A stretch of 64,000 bases of DNA from an uncultured Bacteroidales bacterium (GTDB taxonomy: Bacteria; Bacteroidota; Bacteroidia; Bacteroidales; Paludibacteraceae). Below, one piece after another: positions 59,058 through 64,000 of the stretch. The position numbers and the translations under genes were made by a program. Every line of letters begins with the position of its first letter. Within the stretch, counting starts at the first letter, position 1. The notes under the pieces were generated by a model. That model saw only the letters and a list, made by a program, of their open reading frames with translations, did not search any database and was not told the origin of the DNA. The stretch is taken from NCBI GenBank assembly GCA_900319005.1, contig ONMV01000001.1, positions 62,001 to 126,000 of the forward strand, in the 5' to 3' direction.

Positions 59058-60401
59058 ATGAAAAAGATTTATGCTTTTTTTGCAGCAGCTATGATGAGCC
59101 TTAGCCTCTTTGCTGCTCCGGAAAATGTTCCTACTTCTGCAGCTTTGGAAGGTGCTGGTTACAATCCGAGTGCAAATGTGGTGCTCTGTCTGTATTTTGA
59201 TTCGGTTCCTTGTAATCCGGTCGTTTTGGCTGGTAACTACGATGCAAATGCAGAATGGAGCTTGGATCCTGAAAAGGCTAAAGTATTCAAAGCTTTAGCT
59301 GGTTTTGAGGGCTGGTACGCTGTTGAGTTCCCTTATAAAGAGGGCGTTATGGCGAAGCCGGTTCAGTTGAAACAAAAAGCAGACGAATCCTATGACATTA
59401 CCTGTTGGGATTTCCAATCCGGTGATCCTAATGCTTGGGTGGCTATGGATGGTTCTTTGGAGGCTAAAATTTCATTAGAGAATGGAAATGAGTCAAAGGT
59501 AGAGTATCCGTCAGTTGGCGCTTATATTTATGAGCTCAAGTATTGGAAAGCTCACAAATCTCCGTGTGTGTATATTCCGAAATATAACTACACAATTTAT
59601 CTCTTCGATCCTGAGTGTGAGTCAAATGACTTTGCACCGGCAATCATTGGTGACTTCGATAGTTGGAAAGGTACTCCGATGAGCAAAACGATATATCAAG
59701 GCGATGAGTGTTACATGTATGTTATTACAGACGAGGCTGATCATAAAATTAAATTTAGAGAGGCTTCTACTAATGATTGGTCGAACCAGTTGCAATGGAA
59801 AGATTCTCTTGGTAACTGGCAAAACTTTGCAGACTATATGTTGCCGAAGGTTGTAACGGGCACAGATACTATTCTTGTATTCGATTACTATGATCCTGAG
59901 CAATTCCGTTATCCGTTGTGCGGTGTTACGTTCCTGAATATTGATATTACTGCTTATCTTCCTGCAGGTGCTCCTGAAGCTGGTGTTGAGTTGATGGGTA
60001 CTTTCGTAGGTGGTGTATGGGATGGAGAGGGTCTGTTGATGGATCTTGATCCGGCTACTGGCGCTTACAAGGCTACTATCCAAGCTGTTGAGATGAGTGA
60101 GTTCAAGTTCCGTGAGCTTGGCAATTGGGGAAACCAAATCCAGGTATCTGAAGATGGTGGTGAGACTTGGAAAGATGCTGATAACTTCAAAGTAGGTGAA
60201 GAAATGGAAGAGGACGGTGGCAAGATGGTTATTAACCTTGTCCTCAGCGATCCGACCGAGTACAAATGGACAATATCTTCTACTGAAGGTATCGAGAACG
60301 TTGTTCTGACTGAGAAGGCTCATAAAGTAGTTGTTGACGGCGTAATCTACATCGTTCGTGACAACAAGATGTTCAACATCCACGGTGCACAAGTTCGCTA
60401 A
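59058..60401 (+). CDS. Secreted protein with SusE/SusF-like binding domains and a sorting-like tail
   Basis: 447 residues with a signal peptide (MKKIYAFFAAAMMSLSLFAA); unlike SusE/SusF there is no lipobox. Three beta-sandwich-like units follow, with phrases typical of starch-binding or CBM-like domains (VVLAGNYDANAEWSLDPEKA; IIGDFDSWKGTPMSKT; VELMGTFVGGVWDGEGLLM). The C-terminal about 40 residues (TEGIENVVLTEKAHKVVVDG, YIVRDNKMFNIHGAQVR) resemble the tail of the 918-residue surface protein at 25337. It is the last gene of the PUL-like operon, 68 bp after susD, before a strong terminator. Glycan binding is inferred from position and layout. Export by T9SS is likely if the tail is a real signal. 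Confidence 0.75.
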   Translation: MKKIYAFFAAAMMSLSLFAAPENVPTSAALEGAGYNPSANVVLCLYFDSVPCNPVVLAGNYDANAEWSLDPEKAKVFKALAGFEGWYAVEFPYKEGVMAKPVQLKQKADESYDITCWDFQSGDPNAWVAMDGSLEAKISLENGNESKVEYPSVGAYIYELKYWKAHKSPCVYIPKYNYTIYLFDPECESNDFAPAIIGDFDSWKGTPMSKTIYQGDECYMYVITDEADHKIKFREASTNDWSNQLQWKDSLGNWQNFADYMLPKVVTGTDTILVFDYYDPEQFRYPLCGVTFLNIDITAYLPAGAPEAGVELMGTFVGGVWDGEGLLMDLDPATGAYKATIQAVEMSEFKFRELGNWGNQIQVSEDGGETWKDADNFKVGEEMEEDGGKMVINLVLSDPTEYKWTISSTEGIENVVLTEKAHKVVVDGVIYIVRDNKMFNIHGAQVR

Positions 60402-60418
60402 TCCGAATCTACCTATCC

Positions 60419-60438
60419 ATCAGCCAATATTGGCTGAT
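60419..60438. repeat. Perfect 20-bp palindrome after the PUL operon
   Basis: ATCAGCCAATATTGGCTGAT shares the arms TCAGCCAA/TTGGCTGA with the palindrome inside the kinase gene at 12486-12505. Confidence 0.75.
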
Positions 60439-60442
60439 AACA

Positions 60443-60478
60443 AAAATAGCTCGGGCAAACGCCCGGGCTATTTTCTTT
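60443..60478 (+). terminator. Intrinsic terminator of the SusCD operon
   Basis: AAAATAGCTCGGGC (60443-60456), loop AAAC, GCCCGGGCTATTTT (60461-60474), one G-T pair, then CTTTCC. Confidence 0.92.
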
Positions 60479-60526
60479 CCTTTTTGTCTAAAATGACCCA
60501 AAATGACCTCTAAAAATCATTTTTTT

Positions 60527-60558
60527 CTTGCATATATGCAAAATTCTTTGTACCTTTG
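60527..60558 (+). promoter_or_regulatory. Promoter of the RAYT gene
   Basis: CTTG (60527-60530), 20 bp, TACCTTTG (60551-60558); two REP-like hairpins lie between it and the gene. Confidence 0.8.
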
Positions 60559-60587
60559 CCGCCGTGAAATGCTTTTCACCTCCTACT

Positions 60588-60638
60588 CTCGGCATACGTG
60601 CCGCTTGATTTTGTTACACTCTCGGCATACATGCCGAG
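60588..60638 (+). repeat. Pair of REP-like elements upstream of the RAYT gene
   Basis: The first, CTCGGCATACGTGCCGCT (60588-60605), is imperfect. The second has the tail GTTACACT (60613-60620) and the palindrome CTCGGCATACATGCCGAG (60621-60638). Both have the tail side on the left, and both would be in the leader of the RAYT transcript. Confidence 0.87.
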
Positions 60639-60654
60639 CTAATACTCTCTTAAA

Positions 60655-61716
60655 ATGGAAAACTCCGTCCCATCCCCTCGAAATAGTCGTCCTCTATCAT
60701 ATTCCCACCGCCGAAGTTCTTTCTGTAATTACAAGGAGCGAGGTATATATCTTTTTACTTTTTGTGTAGAGGGCAGAAAACCATTATTGGGAACTTTGCA
60801 AGGCTCTTCGGCAGAAAAAGCATTCGTACAGCCATCTTCTTTAGGAGAGGAAGTCATTCGTCTGTTATTGGGCATTCCCAAATTCCAGCGGCAAAAAGCA
60901 GAGGAGATCAATCACCTCAAAGGGTGTGATATCAGGCGGGAGATAGATATTTTGGCATATCAACTCATGCCGGATCATCTCCATGTGATCTTATTTGTGA
61001 AAAGAGAGATGGATATTTCCATTGGCGAAGTGTTGCGTGGCTTTATGATTGCCTGTACGAAAGCGTGTTTTTTCCTCGGCATTGCCGAGAGTTCAACAAG
61101 GAAAAAGCCCCTATGGGAGAGAGGTTATCATGATAGAAAACTGACCGCAAAGAACCAGTTGCAATCGATGATGGAATACGTACATGACAACCCGCGCCGC
61201 TTATTCTTAAAACATCAGAATACCGATCTCTTTACCATAAAGCATGCCGTTATGAAAGCGGGGTATGAGTTTGACGCAATAGGAAACATACACTTATTAG
61301 ACAAACCTCTGCACGCGGTGCATGTCCGCAGTCGTTTTAGCCCCGACGCGAGGAATGAATATATGAATAATTGTATTTTAGAGGCACGTGGAGGGAAGAT
61401 TCTGGTAGGCGCTTTTATTAGCGAGTATGAAAAGCAAGTACGGGCGGTTGCTCTTCAAGAGGGCTTGTCCATTATTCAGTTAACATCTTTGCCTTTTTCG
61501 GATTTCTATAAGCCCATGGGTGAATTGTTTGACCTGTGTGCTGAAGGTCGTCTGTTGCTTTTGTCTCCGCTTTCTCTTTCTGCTTCTCCGGATAAAGTTA
61601 AACCCTCGGCATATATGCCGAGAGCTCAACAAAACCCTTATTGGCAGACTCAGAGACGTATCAGCCGAGCTGAGTGTGTCACGCTAAACACTATCGCCGA
61701 GACGATAGCAAATTAG
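60655..61716 (+). CDS. REP-associated tyrosine transposase (RAYT, IS200/Y1-type HUH nuclease)
   Basis: 353 residues. The N-terminal strand GIYLFTFCVEGRKPLLG, then LAYQLMPDHLHVILFV with the HUH-type pair H108 and H110, and a tyrosine in MMEYVHDNPRRLFLK (Y175) as probable catalytic residue. RAYTs cut and rejoin REP palindromes as single strands. The C-terminal about 150 residues (RNEYMNNCILEARGGKILVG, LLLLSPLS) form an extra domain seen in some Bacteroidota members. Two REP-like elements stand in its leader and two lie inside the coding part in opposite orientation (61075-61097, 61605-61630). It is a single-copy, domesticated-looking gene with its own promoter and no flanking insertion-sequence ends. 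Confidence 0.85.
   Translation: MENSVPSPRNSRPLSYSHRRSSFCNYKERGIYLFTFCVEGRKPLLGTLQGSSAEKAFVQPSSLGEEVIRLLLGIPKFQRQKAEEINHLKGCDIRREIDILAYQLMPDHLHVILFVKREMDISIGEVLRGFMIACTKACFFLGIAESSTRKKPLWERGYHDRKLTAKNQLQSMMEYVHDNPRRLFLKHQNTDLFTIKHAVMKAGYEFDAIGNIHLLDKPLHAVHVRSRFSPDARNEYMNNCILEARGGKILVGAFISEYEKQVRAVALQEGLSIIQLTSLPFSDFYKPMGELFDLCAEGRLLLLSPLSLSASPDKVKPSAYMPRAQQNPYWQTQRRISRAECVTLNTIAETIAN
61075..61097 (-). repeat. REP-like element inside the RAYT gene (first)
   Basis: CTCGGCATTGCCGAG (61075-61089) followed by AGTTCAAC. On the minus strand this reads tail GTTGAACT then palindrome, so it is inverted relative to the two upstream copies. Confidence 0.82.
61605..61630 (-). repeat. REP-like element inside the RAYT gene (second)
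   Basis: The palindrome CTCGGCATATATGCCGAG (61605-61622), identical to the copy at 7823-7840, is followed by AGCTCAAC. Encodes PSAYMPRAQQ near the protein's end; inverted orientation. Confidence 0.87.
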
Positions 61717-61795
61717 AATTCATGCTCCCCTGTAATCCTCGAACCCTGCGTAGTGGTAACGATGTGGTAATGTAAATGACGGGTAAATGATTCGT
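61717..61795. other. Short spacer between converging RAYT and GH2 genes
   Basis: 79 bp. I see no clear hairpin terminator or repeat here. Confidence 0.5.
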
Positions 61796-64000
61796 TCACT
61801 CGTTCATTCGAAAAGCTCCCTTTGCTCCCTTCCGGATAATAAACGTGCACTGTCCGGCGAAGGCATGCATCTCAGGGCGTACGAAACTGTCCAAGCAAGT
61901 GGCATCCCCATTAGCTGCCGCTACAAAGCCTTCTCCCTCATAACGGATCAGGTTGTCTGCGAACGGACAGAGGTTGCCCTTTCTATCTACCACCCGTACC
62001 GTCATATAACATAACTCTTCGGGATTCTCACTCTCATTCGCCCAAACGACTTCTAAGTGATGCGGCTTGCCCGCTGTGCGGATTGTTTGTCTGTCGGCAG
62101 GCTTACCGTCCTTGTTGTAGGCTACGACCTCTATTTTTCCTTTCTTATAAGGCACATCGAACCACATCAATCGGTATCGCGGTAAAAGTTCCGGGCGCGG
62201 CGCAGAACCCCATTCGGGAATCTCAAACTCGCCAACTTTCGGCATTGCACTTATGCCCTCGATGATCTCGCCTTTCGCTAATTGCTCCGTCTCTTCAGGC
62301 GTTGCATGACGCAGTTTGCCGTAAGTTTTACCATTCACGAACAGCTCCGCCTCCGGATAGTTGGTATAGCAGAAAACAGGCACTTTGTCGCCTTTCTGCC
62401 AGTTCCAGTGCGGCAGTACATGCAGGGTCGGTTCTTTCGTGTTCCACTGGCTGCGATAGAGCCAGTAACGGTCTTTGGGCAGGGAAGCCAAGTCAATGAT
62501 GCCGAAATAGGAACTATGACTGGGCCAAGCGTCCGTATCGTAGGGAGAAGGCTCACCCAGGTAATCGAATCCCGTCCAAACGAACTGCCCCAGCGTCCAG
62601 GGATAATCGTCTTGCAACTGAAAATCCTGTTCCGGCAGTCCGGACCATGCGCAGTACTCCAGGTCATAACCCGAAGACTGTTGGTCGGCATAGTGTGCGT
62701 CCGGCTGAATAAGGGCAGGGATCTTATAGACACCACGGCTCGAAACAGTAGAAGCCGTCTCGGAACCCAAAATCATTTTCTGCGGCAGATTCTCATACCC
62801 CTCGATATAGCGCCCCGTACGATAATTGAAGCCCGGAATCTCTACCGCTGCTCCAAAACCGTTATGGATGACGTGCATCGCCTGGTCCATGCCGTTCGTC
62901 ACAGGACGGGTGGGGTCGAGCTGATGGAAGAGGTCCTGCAACTTCGTCACGATCTCAATGCCATCCGGCAACACTTGGTTCCATACTTCATTACCGCTGG
63001 ACCACATCATCACAGATGCATTGTTGCGGTATTGCTTCACCATATTCGTGATATCTTTCTGCCACCAGTCGTTGAACTCTTTGTTGTAATCATTCTCCGT
63101 CTTGCCGTGGTTCCATACGTCAAAAGGCTCGATCATCATCATCAATCCCATCTCGTCACAGAGTTCTACGAGTTCCGGTGCGGGCATGTTATGACTCGTT
63201 CGGATGGCATCGCATCCCATCGCCTTGAGCATCGTGAGCTGGTGACGCAGCGCATCTTTATGCACCGCCGCGCCGAGCGGACCTAAGTCATGATGGTTGC
63301 AGACACCCTTGAACTTACGGGTCTCGCCGTTCAACCGAAAACCATACTCCGGCGTATAACTCAGCGAGCGAATACCAAATCGTGTGTTCACTTCATCCAG
63401 AATGTGCCCCTTTCGCATGATGCGCGTGCGTGCGGTATATAAATTCGGTGTCTCGGGACTCCATAGATGCGGATGATGTACCTCCGCTACGCATTGCTGA
63501 CCATCAATGCCGGCAATGAGTTGTCCCTCAAAGAAAATATCGGTATGTACAATCACTCCCTCATTCATTAACTCCTTCATTCCTTCGCTCGTTAACTCTT
63601 CCACACCGTTCTGTACATCCACGGCGATTGTCACCTGTGCAAAATCTTTGCTTACTTTAGGCGTTCGGATGAGCACTCCGAAAGTAGGAATATGAATCGG
63701 ATGGCTCTCCACCAGATGCACGTTTCTGTACAGACCAGCACCCGGATACCATCGGCTTTGCTGAGGTTTGTTCTCTAAATAAACATCGATATCCACGCTG
63801 TCGGAAGTGATTAGATGCGGGAGGATATAACAATCAAAGGTATTATACCCATATGGCCAATAAACCATTTCTTCTCCGTTCACATAGACGTCGGCATGGC
63901 TCATAGCTCCGTCAAAGACGAGAGTGTAAAACTTGTCCTTATTGACTTTGACGCGCGTGCGGTAGTGCCCTTTGCCCATCCATGGCAGACCACCGCTGCG
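61796..64000 (-). CDS. Glycoside hydrolase family 2 enzyme (beta-galactosidase-like), 5' end beyond the window
   Basis: About 735 residues are inside the window and the frame stays open through the right edge (RSGGLPWMGKGHYRTRV), so the N-terminus is missing. Order: GH2 sugar-binding jelly roll (YVNGEEMVYWPYGYNTFD), an immunoglobulin-like domain, and the TIM barrel with IRTSHNMPAPELVELCDEMG, WSSGNEVWNQ (acid/base Glu) and MILGSETASTVSS (nucleophile Glu). GFDYLGEPSPYDT and C-terminal DUF4982-like beta domains follow (PVFCYTNYPEAELFVNG; KKGKIEVVAYNKDGKPA). GH2 enzymes remove terminal beta-linked sugars such as galactose, glucuronate or mannose; the exact sugar is unknown. It may serve the same glycan pathway as the SusCD operon across the RAYT gene (inference). 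Confidence 0.92.
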   Translation of the reverse strand, partial: RSGGLPWMGKGHYRTRVKVNKDKFYTLVFDGAMSHADVYVNGEEMVYWPYGYNTFDCYILPHLITSDSVDIDVYLENKPQQSRWYPGAGLYRNVHLVESHPIHIPTFGVLIRTPKVSKDFAQVTIAVDVQNGVEELTSEGMKELMNEGVIVHTDIFFEGQLIAGIDGQQCVAEVHHPHLWSPETPNLYTARTRIMRKGHILDEVNTRFGIRSLSYTPEYGFRLNGETRKFKGVCNHHDLGPLGAAVHKDALRHQLTMLKAMGCDAIRTSHNMPAPELVELCDEMGLMMMIEPFDVWNHGKTENDYNKEFNDWWQKDITNMVKQYRNNASVMMWSSGNEVWNQVLPDGIEIVTKLQDLFHQLDPTRPVTNGMDQAMHVIHNGFGAAVEIPGFNYRTGRYIEGYENLPQKMILGSETASTVSSRGVYKIPALIQPDAHYADQQSSGYDLEYCAWSGLPEQDFQLQDDYPWTLGQFVWTGFDYLGEPSPYDTDAWPSHSSYFGIIDLASLPKDRYWLYRSQWNTKEPTLHVLPHWNWQKGDKVPVFCYTNYPEAELFVNGKTYGKLRHATPEETEQLAKGEIIEGISAMPKVGEFEIPEWGSAPRPELLPRYRLMWFDVPYKKGKIEVVAYNKDGKPADRQTIRTAGKPHHLEVVWANESENPEELCYMTVRVVDRKGNLCPFADNLIRYEGEGFVAAANGDATCLDSFVRPEMHAFAGQCTFIIRKGAKGAFRMNE

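Larger units (their letters stand above)
60402..60654. other. 253-bp intergenic region before the RAYT gene
   Basis: Holds a palindrome, a terminator, a promoter and two REP-like elements, all listed separately. No further gene seen. Confidence 0.8.

Noticed and set aside
60503-60654. Upstream 88-codon frame before RAYT
   Set aside because: It runs through the promoter and the REP hairpins and shows no family similarity.

Overview
The window looks like a chromosomal segment of an uncultured Bacteroidales bacterium (phylum Bacteroidota). The evidence is a SusC/SusD pair, SprA and GldG of the type 9 secretion/gliding machinery, Bacteroidota-type promoters (a TTTG-like -33 box, about 20 bp, then TAnnTTTG), BSPA-like repeats, F5/8 and FISUMP-like surface proteins, and dipeptidyl peptidase III of the Bacteroidota type. 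Species cannot be fixed from the sequence alone.

Layout. 1-5.7 kb (minus): murG, a DHH phosphoesterase, a two-domain PpiC isomerase and gldG (cut by the window edge). 5.8-13.8 kb (plus): lipoprotein DPP III, an odd aroA-glycosyltransferase fusion, rpmB-rpmG and a damaged DUF4295 gene, then a lipid kinase followed by an AmgK-like kinase, a RapZ C-terminal domain protein and a MurU-like nucleotidyltransferase. 13.8-23 kb (minus): tRNA-Lys(CTT), an NadR-type kinase, the giant sprA, and ruvA. 23-28.3 kb (plus): a promoter/terminator micro-unit, two AraC-type regulators with membrane segments, a large secreted adhesin-like protein and a small peptide. 28.3-30.7 kb: a decayed mobile region (VirE-family remnant, tiny ORFs, six palindromes, a large inverted repeat, a 297-bp element with 17-bp terminal inverted repeats). 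30.7-50.8 kb (minus): a tightly packed run of 13 genes from recQ through rimO, two HU proteins, uvrA, envelope polysaccharide genes and an ABC-F ATPase to a PL9-like polysaccharide lyase and a BSPA-like protein. 51.3-60.4 kb (plus): a PUL-like operon (MFS sugar transporter, lipoprotein, SusC, SusD, secreted carbohydrate-binding-like protein). 60.5-61.7 kb: a REP-associated tyrosine transposase (RAYT) with matching palindromes. 61.8-64 kb (minus): a GH2 glycosidase cut by the right edge.

The strongest unexplained signal is at the level of repeats. Arrays with a 7-bp period recur at more than twenty places between genes and also inside conserved genes (gldG, murG, rimO, the MFS transporter, the HU-LysM protein, a glycosyltransferase and others). 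Together with at least three palindrome families and a resident RAYT, the window shows a genome being heavily seeded with short repeats, some of them inside reading frames. One copy lies in the leader directly against a start codon, and others sit in protein linkers. Because one 7-bp unit shifts the frame by one base, every in-gene array is a potential on/off switch.

Limits: no alignment or structure prediction could be run. Family calls rest on motifs recognised by eye, and residue positions are approximate unless a base position is given.
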